From the NCBI GenBank assembly GCA_904373325.1, contig CAJFFP010000001.1, positions 1-64,000 of the forward strand: a stretch of 64,000 nt of DNA. The letters run 5' to 3'. This stretch comes from Candidatus Gallimonas merdigallinarum (lineage in GTDB: Bacteria > Bacillota > Clostridia > Christensenellales > Borkfalkiaceae). The notes beneath the pieces were generated by a model, which was not told where the DNA came from, did no database searches, and saw only the letters and a program-made list of their open reading frames with translations. The position numbers were made by a program, and so were the translations under genes. Of the stretch, positions 8,216 to 17,036 are shown piece by piece; positions within the stretch are counted from its first letter, which is position 1, and the number at the start of each line of letters is the position of its first letter.

Positions 8216-8268
8216 GAATGTACTTTTATCTCCTGCTGTTGCCAAAAATGAATTTTACAAAAAGAACG

Positions 8269-8304
8269 GAGGAGCAAAGACGTACGAAAGGCGTTTTGCT
8301 CCTC
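8269..8304 (-). other. Intercistronic hairpin between glgA and glgP
   Basis: GAGGAGCAAA (8269-8278) pairs perfectly with TTTGCTCCTC (8295-8304) around a 16-nt loop. On the minus strand it is followed by CGTTCTTTTTG. It could be a leaky terminator or an mRNA stability element that sets different levels for the upstream and downstream genes of the operon. Confidence 0.6.
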
Positions 8305-8340
8305 TCCCGATCTTTTACGTTTTACAATGTCCTGCTCTTG

Positions 8341-9978
8341 TTATTTGAGCATACCGAGGTAAAGTCCCTCGTAGTAGGTTGCGGATTTCGCCCAAGAGAA
8401 GTCCGTTCTCATCGCCTTCTGTTGAAGCGCCTTCCATTCGTCCTTATTGTGATAGACGCCGATCGCCTCGTTGATGACGTACAACATATCGTATGCGTTA
8501 TAGTCGCGGAAAGTAAACCCGTTGCCGCCCGCACCGTAAGGCGTGATGCTGTCGCGCAGGCCGCCCGTCTCACGCACGATCGCCACCGTGCCGTAACGGG
8601 ACGCGATCATCTGCGAAAGTCCGCACGGTTCGCTTTTGCTGGGCATCAGGAAGAGATCTGCGCCCGCGTAAATCTTGCGCGAGAGATCGGAATTGAACGA
8701 AATGATCGAAACGACCTTGCCCTGATAGCGGCGCGCGAGATCGCTGAAATAGTTCTCATACGTCGAATCGCCCGTTCCGAGAAGGACGAACTGAACGTCC
8801 TGACGCAGAACCTGCTCGATGACTTCCTTGACGAGGTCAAGTCCCTTATGCGATACCAAACGCGTGATCATGGCAATGATCGGCGTTTCGGGTTTCACGG
8901 GCAGATTGAGCATTCTTTGCAGCTCTTCTTTGCAGACCGCCTTGGGCGCGACGTTGTCCGCGTCGTAATTCGCAAAGAGCGATTTATCCGTTGCAGGATT
9001 GTAGTAATCGGGATCGATCCCGTTCAGAATCCCGCACAGTTTGAACTCGTTGCGGCGGATGATGGGATCAAGCCCATGCGAATAATACGGATCTTTGATC
9101 TCCCCTGCGTACGTCGGGCTGACCGTCGAGAAACGCTCGCAGCACTCGATCGCCCCTTTCATAAGGTTGATGCAGCGGTCGTACTCGACGAGGTAGCGGA
9201 ACCGATTGGAAATGCCGAACAGATCTTCGAGAATATCGAGAGAATATTTACCCTGATATTCGATGTTGTGAATGGTGAAAACGGCGCGGATGAACTGGTA
9301 CTCCGGACGGAAACAGTAAATCGTCTTTAAATAGAGCGCAGCGAGCGCCGCCTGCCAATCGTGGCAATGCAGAATATCGGGATAGAATCCGATGAACGAA
9401 AGGATCTCCATGACGCTGCGGCAGAAGAAGGCGAAACGCTCGCCGTCGTCGTAATATCCGTAGCACCCGGGACGTTTGAAGTAGTATTCGTTATCCACGA
9501 AATAAAACTTCACGTTGTTGGCTTCATACTCGAAAATCCCGCAGTACTGATTTCTCCACGAAAGCGGCACGAAAATGTTCCCGATAAATCTGAAATCTTT
9601 GCGGTATTCCTTTTTGATATCCTGATACAGCGGGATAATGACGCGCACGTCGTAGGCGTCGCTCTTTGCAAGCGCCTTGGAGAGCGAGCCGATGACTTCC
9701 GCAAGACCGCCCGTCGCAATGAAAGGCGCAGCCTCCGACGCAACGAACAGAATTTTTTTCTTGGGAACGACCGTGATCTCAGGCGCGGGAGCCGCTTCCG
9801 GTTCTTCCTGCTCCGCAACGACTTCTACGGGCGCAACGTTCACGACAGCCGCCTCCTCCTTCACGGGAGCTTCCTGCACGGGAACTTCCTTAGCCTCGAT
9901 TTTTTCTTCCGCAGGCGCGGCAGGCTTGACCGCTTTCTTTGCCGATGAAGTTTTCTTTGTTGTTTTCGTGGTGCTCAT
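8341..9978 (-). CDS. glgA: Glycogen synthase with a charged/Ala-Pro-rich N-terminal extension
   Basis: GT5 glycogen synthase that adds glucose from ADP-glucose to the growing alpha-1,4-glucan. The start is the ATG at 9976-9978, placed by AAGGAGG just upstream; an ATG six codons earlier (9996) lies before that site. The canonical enzyme begins at about residue 73 (KKKILFVASEAAPF), so residues 1-72 are an extra low-complexity Lys/Ala/Glu/Pro-rich tail. The KxGGL motif reads ATGGL, with Ala in place of the Lys of E. coli GlgA. The C-terminal SEPCGL motif with the catalytic Glu is intact. Third of the biosynthetic genes in the glycogen operon. The tail may be disordered and might tether the enzyme to partners or to the granule; this is inference. 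Confidence 0.95.
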   Translation of the reverse strand: MSTTKTTKKTSSAKKAVKPAAPAEEKIEAKEVPVQEAPVKEEAAVVNVAPVEVVAEQEEPEAAPAPEITVVPKKKILFVASEAAPFIATGGLAEVIGSLSKALAKSDAYDVRVIIPLYQDIKKEYRKDFRFIGNIFVPLSWRNQYCGIFEYEANNVKFYFVDNEYYFKRPGCYGYYDDGERFAFFCRSVMEILSFIGFYPDILHCHDWQAALAALYLKTIYCFRPEYQFIRAVFTIHNIEYQGKYSLDILEDLFGISNRFRYLVEYDRCINLMKGAIECCERFSTVSPTYAGEIKDPYYSHGLDPIIRRNEFKLCGILNGIDPDYYNPATDKSLFANYDADNVAPKAVCKEELQRMLNLPVKPETPIIAMITRLVSHKGLDLVKEVIEQVLRQDVQFVLLGTGDSTYENYFSDLARRYQGKVVSIISFNSDLSRKIYAGADLFLMPSKSEPCGLSQMIASRYGTVAIVRETGGLRDSITPYGAGGNGFTFRDYNAYDMLYVINEAIGVYHNKDEWKALQQKAMRTDFSWAKSATYYEGLYLGMLK

Positions 9979-10069
9979 TACTTCCTCCTTAATCATTCCC
10001 CGAAATCAGAAAAAACAAACTCCGCGCATCGGGCGGCGTGTCGCCGCGCCGCCCTGCGCAAATTTTTCG

Positions 10070-11188
10070 TTAAATCATTCTGCCTTTTGCAATGAAGTAC
10101 GGAAGTTCCGCACATCCTGCAAGATGGCGTCTGTCGCGGATGACGACGTTCTTATCCGTGATCACACAGTCAAGCTGAACGTTGGAGCCGACAACGCTGT
10201 CCTGCATAATGATGGAATTTTTAACGACGCTCCCCTTTCCGATCTTGACGCCGCGGAACAGGATACAGTTCTCCACCGTTCCCTCGATGACGCATCCGTC
10301 GGAGATAAGCGAATTTTTGACGACAGCCGTCTCGCTGTACTTGCTGGGCGCGGAATCGCGGACTTTCGTATAGATGTCGCGCGCGCCGAACAGCTCGTCG
10401 CGGACGTTCTTGTCGAGAAGTTCCATGCTGTGCTCGTAGTACTTCTGCAAGGAATCAACGCCCGCATAATACCCTTTGAAGCAATACCCGTAAATTTTGA
10501 GCGTTTCCACATTCTTGGAAAGAATATCTCTTCCGAAGCTGGACAGTCCGCGCGTCACCGCATCCTGAATGATGTTGATGAGGAACTCACGGTTCAGCAC
10601 CATGATATTCACATAGACGTCGCTCTTCGTCTTCTTTTTGAGCTTGGGATTGATCTTGATCCCTTTGATCCTGCCCTCCTCGTCGGGCGTAACCGTCATG
10701 AAATAGTTGGAATCGACGGGCGCGTCCTCTTCGAGGTAGACCATCGTAATATCCGCCCCCTTTTCTTCATGGAAACGGATCACGTCCGAAATATCGACGC
10801 GTGCGATCCCGTCGCAGTCGGAAATGACGACGTACTCTTCGTTGCGGTGATTTAAAAATCCCGTAATGCCTTTGAGCGCTTCAAGACGATTGGTATAGGG
10901 CGCGTCCGTTTCGTCGGAATAAGGCGGAAGAAGGATAATACCGCCGTCTTTGCGCGCGAGATCCCAATCCTTGCCGCTGCCGAGATGATCCATCAGCGAC
11001 TGATAGTTGTACTTCGTGACGATGCCGACCGTCGTAATGCCGGAATTCACGAAATTGGAAAGCGAGAAATCGATGAGACGGTATCTTCCGCCGTAAGGAA
11101 TGGAAGCCATCGTCCTGTGGCGGGAGAGCTCGGGGATATTCTCGTCATGCACGTTGGAAAAAATTACGCCTACTGCCGAATTTGCCAT
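10070..11188 (-). CDS. glgD: GlgD subunit of glucose-1-phosphate adenylyltransferase
   Basis: Regulatory, probably catalytically weak partner of GlgC. 372 residues with a nucleotidyltransferase-like domain (about 1-245) and a left-handed beta-helix C-terminus (about 280-372). The N-terminus reads AVGVIFSNVHDENIPEL in place of the GGxGxRL pyrophosphorylase loop, which is the usual GlgD signature. It starts 3 nt after the glgC stop codon with GGGAG in front, so the two are made together. Confidence 0.95.
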   Translation of the reverse strand: MANSAVGVIFSNVHDENIPELSRHRTMASIPYGGRYRLIDFSLSNFVNSGITTVGIVTKYNYQSLMDHLGSGKDWDLARKDGGIILLPPYSDETDAPYTNRLEALKGITGFLNHRNEEYVVISDCDGIARVDISDVIRFHEEKGADITMVYLEEDAPVDSNYFMTVTPDEEGRIKGIKINPKLKKKTKSDVYVNIMVLNREFLINIIQDAVTRGLSSFGRDILSKNVETLKIYGYCFKGYYAGVDSLQKYYEHSMELLDKNVRDELFGARDIYTKVRDSAPSKYSETAVVKNSLISDGCVIEGTVENCILFRGVKIGKGSVVKNSIIMQDSVVGSNVQLDCVITDKNVVIRDRRHLAGCAELPYFIAKGRMI

Positions 11189-11191
11189 TTT

Positions 11192-12388
11192 TTACTCCCC
11201 CTTGTAGTCCTTATCCAGAATCTGTCCGCCGGCGACCTTCGCGCCCGCGCCGATCGTGATATTTCTGCCGAGCACGGCAATGCCCGCGTTTTTCTCTTTG
11301 TCCTCGCCGACGACCGCGCCCTCTTCCACGACGGAATTCTCGTCGATGATGGAATAGACGACCTTCGCGCCCTTCTTCACGACGCTGCCCGCCATGAGAA
11401 CGCTGTCGATGACCTCAGCGCCCTCTTCCACGACGACGTTGCTCGAAAGAACGGAGTGTCTGACCGTGCCTTCGATCTCGCAGCCGAGGGAAATGAGCGA
11501 GTTGGTGACGACCGCATGATCGCCGATATATTCGGGCGGCGCAAGCGGGTTGCGGGAATGGATCTTCCAATCGGAATCGCCCACGTCGAACGCAGGATCG
11601 TCTCCCAGAAGATCCATATTGGATTCCCACAGCGAGGAGATCGTGCCGACGTCCTTCCAGTATCCGCTGAAACGGTACGAGAACATTTTCTCGCCCGCGT
11701 TGAGCATGGCGGGAAGCACGTCTTTGCCGAAGTCCTTGCTGGAATTGGGATTTGCTTCGTCCTCGATGAGGTATTTGAAGAGCTTGCTCGCCGTGAAAAT
11801 GTAGATACCCATCGACGCGAGATTGCTCTTGGGCTGTTTGGGTTTTTCCTCGAACTGATAGATGGAGCCGTCCTCGTTGGTGTTGAGGATCCCGAAACGG
11901 GAAGCCTCTTTCATGGGGACTTCGATCGCGGCGATCGTGCAGTCCGCGCCCGTTGCCTTATGCGCTTTGAGCATTGCCGCGTAGTCCATCTTATAGATGT
12001 GGTCGCCGGAGAGAATGAGCACGTACTCGGGATTGTACTTCTGCATGAACGCGAGGTTCTGATAGATCGCATTCGCCGTTCCCTCAAACCACGACGACTT
12101 CTTCTTCGCCTGATAAGGCGACAGAATATGTACGCCGCCGAACGAGCGGTCAAGATCCCACGGCTGACCGTTTCCGATATACTCGTTGAGTTCGAGCGGC
12201 TCGTACTGCGTGAGCACGCCCACCGTATCGATCCCCGAATTGATGCAGTTGCTCAAAGGAAAATCGATGATACGATACTTTCCGCCGAACGCGACTGCGG
12301 GCTTCGCAATGTTGTTTGTAAGCGCGTACAAACGGCTCCCCTGACCGCCCGCAAGCAGCATTGCCACACATTCCTTCTTTCTTTGCAT
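11192..12388 (-). CDS. glgC: Glucose-1-phosphate adenylyltransferase, catalytic subunit
   Basis: Makes ADP-glucose from glucose 1-phosphate and ATP, the committed step of glycogen synthesis. 398 residues. The nucleotide loop AGGQGSRL, the metal-binding [11 protein letters not shown] and the product-binding FEEKP motifs are all present. The C-terminal beta-helix (about 290-385) is full length. The ATG at 12386-12388 has GGGGG ten bases upstream. It sits between glgB and glgD, and the GlgC-GlgD pair probably forms a mixed tetramer, as in other clostridia. Confidence 0.97.
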   Translation of the reverse strand: MQRKKECVAMLLAGGQGSRLYALTNNIAKPAVAFGGKYRIIDFPLSNCINSGIDTVGVLTQYEPLELNEYIGNGQPWDLDRSFGGVHILSPYQAKKKSSWFEGTANAIYQNLAFMQKYNPEYVLILSGDHIYKMDYAAMLKAHKATGADCTIAAIEVPMKEASRFGILNTNEDGSIYQFEEKPKQPKSNLASMGIYIFTASKLFKYLIEDEANPNSSKDFGKDVLPAMLNAGEKMFSYRFSGYWKDVGTISSLWESNMDLLGDDPAFDVGDSDWKIHSRNPLAPPEYIGDHAVVTNSLISLGCEIEGTVRHSVLSSNVVVEEGAEVIDSVLMAGSVVKKGAKVVYSIIDENSVVEEGAVVGEDKEKNAGIAVLGRNITIGAGAKVAGGQILDKDYKGE

Positions 12389-12482
12389 ATTACAAGAACC
12401 CCCTGTAAAACTCCTTTATCTTATTTCGGCGTTTCCGCCGCAGAGTCCGTCATATCTTCATATAGTTTGTAATTCCAGCCGC

Positions 12483-14462
12483 TCAGACCGTCTTTTTTGA
12501 GGCGCTTCTTTTTGCCGCAGGTTTTTTCGCGGACGGCTGTTTGGGCGCGTCCGGCTCGCGGACAAGGTATACGCAGGTCAGCTTCGGCATGGCGATCGGG
12601 ATCGAATACTGTTTGCCGTGGCTCGGTTTTTTGACGGCTGTGATCGTCTTTTTGACGATCTTCCCTTCGCCGCCGTATTTCACGTCGTCCGTGTTGAACA
12701 CGATCTTGTATTTTCCGCGGTTCGGGACGCCGAGACGGTAGTCGGGAACGTCAACGCCCGAGAAACAGACGAGCGTGATGACCTCGTTCCCCGCCTTATC
12801 CCTGCGCAGGAACGCGACCATATTTCTGTCCGCGTCGTCGGGAGCAAGCCACTCGAACCCGTCCCACGAATCCTCGATCTCATAGAGCGCGGGCGTATTC
12901 AGATAGAACTCATTGAGTTCTTTCACCATTTTGGAGAGCTTGCCGTGCAGCTCGTAGGTATCGCGCAGGAAAAATTCCAGCCCCTCGTGGTAATCCCACT
13001 CCTTGAACTGCCCGAACTCATAGCCCATGAAATTGAGCTTCTTCCCGGGATGCGACATCATATAGCCGAGGAAGGAACGCACACCCGCGAATTTCTCTTC
13101 GTAAGTCCCGGGCATTTTATTGATCAGCGAGCATTTGCCGTGTACGACTTCATCGTGCGAGATGGGCAGAACGTAGTTCTCCGAGAATGCGTACATCATC
13201 GAGAACGTGAGCTTGCTGTGGTTGTACATACGGAAATACGGGTTGAGGCAGAGATAGGAAAGCATATCGTTCATCCAGCCCATATTCCATTTGAAGTTGA
13301 ATCCCAATCCGCCGACGGAACCGGGTTTTGTGACCAGTCCCCACGCGGTGGATTCTTCGGCGATCATCAGCGCATACGGGAAGCGCAGGAACACCGCCTC
13401 GTTGAGTTTTCTTAAAAATGCGATCGCTTCGAGGTTTTTGTTTTCGCCGTAGATGTTGGGCACCCACTCCCCGTCCCGCTTGTCGTAGTCGAGATACAGC
13501 ATGGAAGCCACCGCGTCCACGCGCAGCCCGTCCACATGGAACTTATCGAAGAAGAAGCACGCGTCGGAAATGAGGAAGGAAAGAACCTCGTTCCTGCCGT
13601 AATCGAAACGGCGCGTCCCCCAGCTCTTGTGCTCCATCCTGTCCCACTGGCTGCTTTCGTAGAGCGGCTGTCCGTCGAACTCATACAGCCCCTGCGCGTC
13701 CTTGGGGAAATGCGCGGGGACCCAATCGAGAATGACGCCGATGCCCGCGCGGTGGAACTCGTCCACAAGATACATGAAATCCTTGGGCGTTCCCATGCGC
13801 GACGTAACGGCGTAGTAACCCGTTACCTGATAGCCCCACGAACCTTCAAACGGGAATTCGGTCACGGGCATGAATTCCACGTGCGTGTACCCCATTTCCT
13901 TGACGTAAGGCACAAGCTCGCGCGCTAAGTCGAGATAGGAATAGAAATTCCCGTCCGCGTGACGTTTCCACGAGAGCAGATTGACCTCGTAAATATTCAT
14001 AGGCGATGCGAATACATTTTTATTCCGCAGCGTCTCGAAATATGCGGCGTCTTTCCATTCGTATCCGTCAAGATCGTACAGTTTGGACGCCGTTGCCGGC
14101 GGCGTTTCGGTGTGGAACCCGATCGGGTCTGCCTTCATGAGCTGTCTGCCGTCCGCCGCGGTGATGCAGTATTTGTAGACGTCGTACTGTTTAAGCCCCG
14201 GAATAAACAGCTCAAACGTTTCCCCGTCCACCATGCGATACATGACGTTTGCATTGACGTTCCAGCCGTTGAAATCGCCTACAACGGAAACGCTCCTTGC
14301 GTGCGGCGCCCATACGCGAAAGACGTACCCTTCCTCCCCATCGCGCACTTCTTTGTGCGCGCCGAAAATTTCGTAAATGCGGTCATTCTTGCCATGGTGA
14401 TAAAGGTAGAGCGGAAAATCGGTAACGCTTCCCGTAACTTCCTTCGTCGATTTCTTCTGCAT
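12483..14462 (-). CDS. glgB: 1,4-alpha-glucan branching enzyme
   Basis: GH13_8 enzyme that makes alpha-1,6 branches in glycogen. 659 residues: a CBM48-type N-terminal domain (about 30-130), a catalytic barrel with the nucleophile in GLRVDAVASMLY, the acid/base Glu in MIAEESTAWG and the third carboxylate in PISHDEVVHGK, a C-terminal beta domain, and a Lys/Ala-rich tail. The start is the ATG at 14460-14462 (MQKKSTKE) with AAAGGAG six bases upstream. Longer frames to 14597 would run through the promoter and are rejected. First gene of the glycogen operon. Confidence 0.97.
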   Translation of the reverse strand: MQKKSTKEVTGSVTDFPLYLYHHGKNDRIYEIFGAHKEVRDGEEGYVFRVWAPHARSVSVVGDFNGWNVNANVMYRMVDGETFELFIPGLKQYDVYKYCITAADGRQLMKADPIGFHTETPPATASKLYDLDGYEWKDAAYFETLRNKNVFASPMNIYEVNLLSWKRHADGNFYSYLDLARELVPYVKEMGYTHVEFMPVTEFPFEGSWGYQVTGYYAVTSRMGTPKDFMYLVDEFHRAGIGVILDWVPAHFPKDAQGLYEFDGQPLYESSQWDRMEHKSWGTRRFDYGRNEVLSFLISDACFFFDKFHVDGLRVDAVASMLYLDYDKRDGEWVPNIYGENKNLEAIAFLRKLNEAVFLRFPYALMIAEESTAWGLVTKPGSVGGLGFNFKWNMGWMNDMLSYLCLNPYFRMYNHSKLTFSMMYAFSENYVLPISHDEVVHGKCSLINKMPGTYEEKFAGVRSFLGYMMSHPGKKLNFMGYEFGQFKEWDYHEGLEFFLRDTYELHGKLSKMVKELNEFYLNTPALYEIEDSWDGFEWLAPDDADRNMVAFLRRDKAGNEVITLVCFSGVDVPDYRLGVPNRGKYKIVFNTDDVKYGGEGKIVKKTITAVKKPSHGKQYSIPIAMPKLTCVYLVREPDAPKQPSAKKPAAKRSASKKTV

Positions 14463-14535
14463 TGCGTCTCCTTTGGAACTTAGATCCCCCTGCAAATTGA
14501 CGCGCAACGGCATATAATCGTTGTACATCAACCAT

Positions 14536-14564
14536 ATTATACTATATTTTGCGCTCGGTTTCAA
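14536..14564 (-). promoter_or_regulatory. Promoter of the glycogen operon
   Basis: On the minus strand, TTGAAA (14559-14564) and TATAAT (14536-14541) are 17 bp apart, about 75 bp upstream of the glgB start. No operator-like palindrome was noticed around it. Confidence 0.8.
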
Positions 14565-14630
14565 TACCCATTTTACATTTTTTATCGGTTTTTTCAAAAA
14601 TTTTTGGCTGAAAAATATTCCAAACGGAGA

Positions 14631-14662
14631 AAAACCCCTTCGGAAGTTTCCGAAGGGGTTTT
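14631..14662. terminator. Terminator of ilvC
   Basis: AAAACCCCTTCGGAA pairs with TTCCGAAGGGGTTTT, a perfect 15-bp stem with T-runs on both strands. It lies just past the ilvC stop codon. Confidence 0.9.
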
Positions 14663-14666
14663 GATA

Positions 14667-15716
14667 TTACTTGGTCTCGCTGTACTTATCTTCCTTGTTC
14701 CACGAATACAGCTCGCGCAGCTCTTCGCCGACTTTTTCCAGCATATGCGCGCCCTCTCTCTCGCGGCAGGCGTTGAAGTGCGCTCTTCCGCCGCTCTTGT
14801 TCTCGGAGATCCACTTGGAAGCAAACGTGCCGTCCTGAATCTCGGTGAGAACCTTCTTCATTTCCTTCTTGGTCTCGTCGGTGATGAGGCGTTTGCCCGT
14901 CTCGTAATCGCCGAACTCCGCGGTGTCGGAAATGGAGTAGCGCATTTTCTTGAATCCGCCGTTATAGATGAGGTCAACGATGAGCTTCATCTCGTGAATG
15001 CACTCGAAATACGCGTTGCGGGGATCGTAACCCGCCTCAACGAGCGTCTCGAATCCCGCTTTCATGAGCGCGGTAACGCCGCCGCAGAGCACCGCCTGTT
15101 CGCCGAAGAGGTCGGTCTCCGTCTCGCACTTGAAGGTCGTCTCCAAAACGCCTGCACGCGCGCCGCCGATGCCGAGCGCATACGCGAGCGCAATATCCAT
15201 CGTGTCGCCGGAGGGATCCTGATAGACGGCGACGAGATCGGGAACGCCGTGCCCTTCCACATACTCGCTGCGCACCGTGTGCCCGGGACCCTTGGGCGCG
15301 ATCATAAAGACGTTGACGTCCGCGGGAGGAACGATCTGCTTGAAGTGGATGTTGAACCCGTGGGCAAAAGCAAGGTATTTCCCCTCTTTCAGAACGGGAG
15401 CGACGCTCTCTTTGTAAATATCCGCCATTTTCTCATCGGGCGTGAGCATCATGATGATGTCCGCCTTTTCCGCCGCTTCTTTGACGGGATACACTTTGAA
15501 TCCCGCTTTCTCGGCGATGGGCCACGTTCTGCCGCCCTTGTTGAGTCCGATGATGACGTTCACGCCGCTGTCTTTGAGGTTGAGCGCGTGCGCGTGCCCT
15601 TGGCTGCCGAAGCCGATGACGGCGACGGTCTTACCGTTCAGACGCTTCAAATCGCAGTCAGCTTCATGGAAGATGCGGGCTTCCTGCGTTTCGGGGTCAT
15701 AAATTTTATGTGCCAT
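14667..15716 (-). CDS. ilvC: Ketol-acid reductoisomerase
   Basis: Class I KARI, second common step of valine, leucine and isoleucine synthesis (acetolactate to dihydroxyisovalerate). 349 residues, slightly longer than usual (about 330-340). Rossmann motif [13 protein letters not shown] at about 36-48, followed by a cofactor-specificity loop GLNKGGRTW, which is atypical in sequence. The knotted C-terminal domain carries the conserved ETDLFGEQ and CLHE-like (FECIHEMK) metal-binding residues. It is a single-gene unit with its own promoter and terminator; no other ilv or leu gene is near. Confidence 0.97.
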   Translation of the reverse strand: MAHKIYDPETQEARIFHEADCDLKRLNGKTVAVIGFGSQGHAHALNLKDSGVNVIIGLNKGGRTWPIAEKAGFKVYPVKEAAEKADIIMMLTPDEKMADIYKESVAPVLKEGKYLAFAHGFNIHFKQIVPPADVNVFMIAPKGPGHTVRSEYVEGHGVPDLVAVYQDPSGDTMDIALAYALGIGGARAGVLETTFKCETETDLFGEQAVLCGGVTALMKAGFETLVEAGYDPRNAYFECIHEMKLIVDLIYNGGFKKMRYSISDTAEFGDYETGKRLITDETKKEMKKVLTEIQDGTFASKWISENKSGGRAHFNACREREGAHMLEKVGEELRELYSWNKEDKYSETK

Positions 15717-15748
15717 AATTCTGTTCCTCCGTTTTTCTGTTCTTAAAT

Positions 15749-15777
15749 ATTATACCCCCGCGCGCGCGTTCCGTCAA
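15749..15777 (-). promoter_or_regulatory. ilvC promoter
   Basis: On the minus strand, TTGACG (15772-15777) and TATAAT (15749-15754) with a 17-bp spacer made largely of alternating CG. No T-box or leader peptide fits in the 30-nt leader. Confidence 0.8.
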
Positions 15778-15816
15778 GCAATGAACGGGATTTTTTCATA
15801 TGAAATTTACATTTGG

Positions 15817-15870
15817 TTGCATTTCCTGCATAAATGCGGTATAATACCGATAATTACACGTAATTACACG
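15817..15870 (+). promoter_or_regulatory. Promoter of the DUF815 gene with a palindromic start-site element
   Basis: TTGCAT (15817-15822), 17-bp spacer, TATAAT (15840-15845). The decamer TAATTACACG occurs twice in tandem at 15851-15870, and TAATTAC-AC-GTAATTA (15851-15866) is a palindrome lying on the expected transcription start. This is a good place for a repressor site. Confidence 0.65.
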
Positions 15871-15886
15871 GAAATACGGAGAAAAT

Positions 15887-17032
15887 ATGAAACTCAGCGG
15901 ACTTACGGTACTGTCGGGGATTCTGAACGATCCGCTTATCGCGGCGTTTGCGGCGGCGGACGGCAAAAAGAGCAAAGCGCAGTTTTTACGCAGACTTTAT
16001 GAGCGCGGCGCAGAGACTTCGTTTGCGGCGTACGTTGCGAACGCTGTCCTTGCCGACGAAAACGCGTTTTCGCGCGTCTGCGCTGCGGGAAAGCGTCCTT
16101 CGTCCTATGTGCGCGGCGCCTATCTCAACGATCTTGCCCTCATCCGCGAAGCGCTGGACGAGGCGGAAGAAGAAGGATTCTGCAAAGGAAAACTCCCCGC
16201 CCCCTTCGGAAGCACGGACGAGGCGACTGTACGCCGCCTCTCCGCATTATACAGAAAAGAGGGATACGGACGGTATCTTCTGCACGACGCATTCCGATTC
16301 TGCGAAGGCGAGCTTGTCCCCGTCCTCTCCCCGTCCGAGACGACGCTTTCCGACCTCAAAGGCTACGAACGGGAAAAAGCGGAAGTACGCGATAATTTTG
16401 AAAATTTCGTGCGCGGACTTCCGTACGCGGATATGCTGCTGTACGGAGACCGCGGCACGGGCAAATCCTCCACCGTTCACGCGATGGTCAACCTCTTCCG
16501 CGGGCAGAAACTCCGTCTGGTGGAGATCGCCAAAGAGAACGTGCTCGCCCTCCCCGAGCTCAAAACGCGGCTTGCCGCGGAACCGATGAAGTTCGTCGTT
16601 TTCATCGACGATTTCTCCTTGCAGGAGAGCGACGACCGCGTTTCCACACTCAAAGCCGCGTTGCAAGGCAGCATGGAGGGACACGTCGGGAACGTGATGA
16701 TCGTCGCCACGAGCAACCGCCGTCACATCGTCGAAGAAAATTTCTCCTCCCGCATGAACAGCGTGCATATGGGCGACAGCGAGGAAGAACTGCTGTCCTT
16801 GTCCGATCGGTTCGGGATCACGGTGCTCTTTGCCGCGACCAACAAACAGGAATATCTGGCGATCGTGCGCGCCGTCGCCGCCGATATGGGACTGAAAACG
16901 CCTGCGGAAATTTTGGAATCGCTCGCCGAACGCTGGGCGCTTGTCCGCGGAGGCAGGTCTCCCCGCCGCGCCCGCCAGTTCGTCGATTACGCCTACGCCT
17001 GCGAACAGAAAGGCAGAGAGATCGACGTGTAA
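15887..17032 (+). CDS. DUF815 family AAA ATPase
   Basis: 381 residues; a P-loop ATPase of the DUF815 family, whose biological role is not established. An N-terminal helical region (about 1-160) is followed by the ATPase core with Walker A GDRGTGKSS, Walker B VVFIDDF and sensor-1-like IVATSN. The C-terminal lid carries GGRSPRRARQF. It is read divergently from ilvC and ends 4 bp before the end of murC on the other strand, with no terminator visible between them. The ATG at 15887 is preceded by GGAG. Some relatives resemble clamp- or replication-type AAA proteins in fold, but I would not assign a function. Confidence 0.9.
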   Translation: MKLSGLTVLSGILNDPLIAAFAAADGKKSKAQFLRRLYERGAETSFAAYVANAVLADENAFSRVCAAGKRPSSYVRGAYLNDLALIREALDEAEEEGFCKGKLPAPFGSTDEATVRRLSALYRKEGYGRYLLHDAFRFCEGELVPVLSPSETTLSDLKGYEREKAEVRDNFENFVRGLPYADMLLYGDRGTGKSSTVHAMVNLFRGQKLRLVEIAKENVLALPELKTRLAAEPMKFVVFIDDFSLQESDDRVSTLKAALQGSMEGHVGNVMIVATSNRRHIVEENFSSRMNSVHMGDSEEELLSLSDRFGITVLFAATNKQEYLAIVRAVAADMGLKTPAEILESLAERWALVRGGRSPRRARQFVDYAYACEQKGREIDV

Positions 17033-17036
17033 GCGA

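Noticed and set aside
6749..8251. 500-codon open frame antisense to glgP
   Set aside because: It lies entirely opposite a well-conserved phosphorylase; such long antisense frames are common in this GC-rich sequence and show no protein family features.
12483..14597. Longer glgB frame starting at 14597
   Set aside because: The extra 45 codons run through the TTGAAA/TATAAT promoter; AAAGGAG points to ATG 14460-14462.
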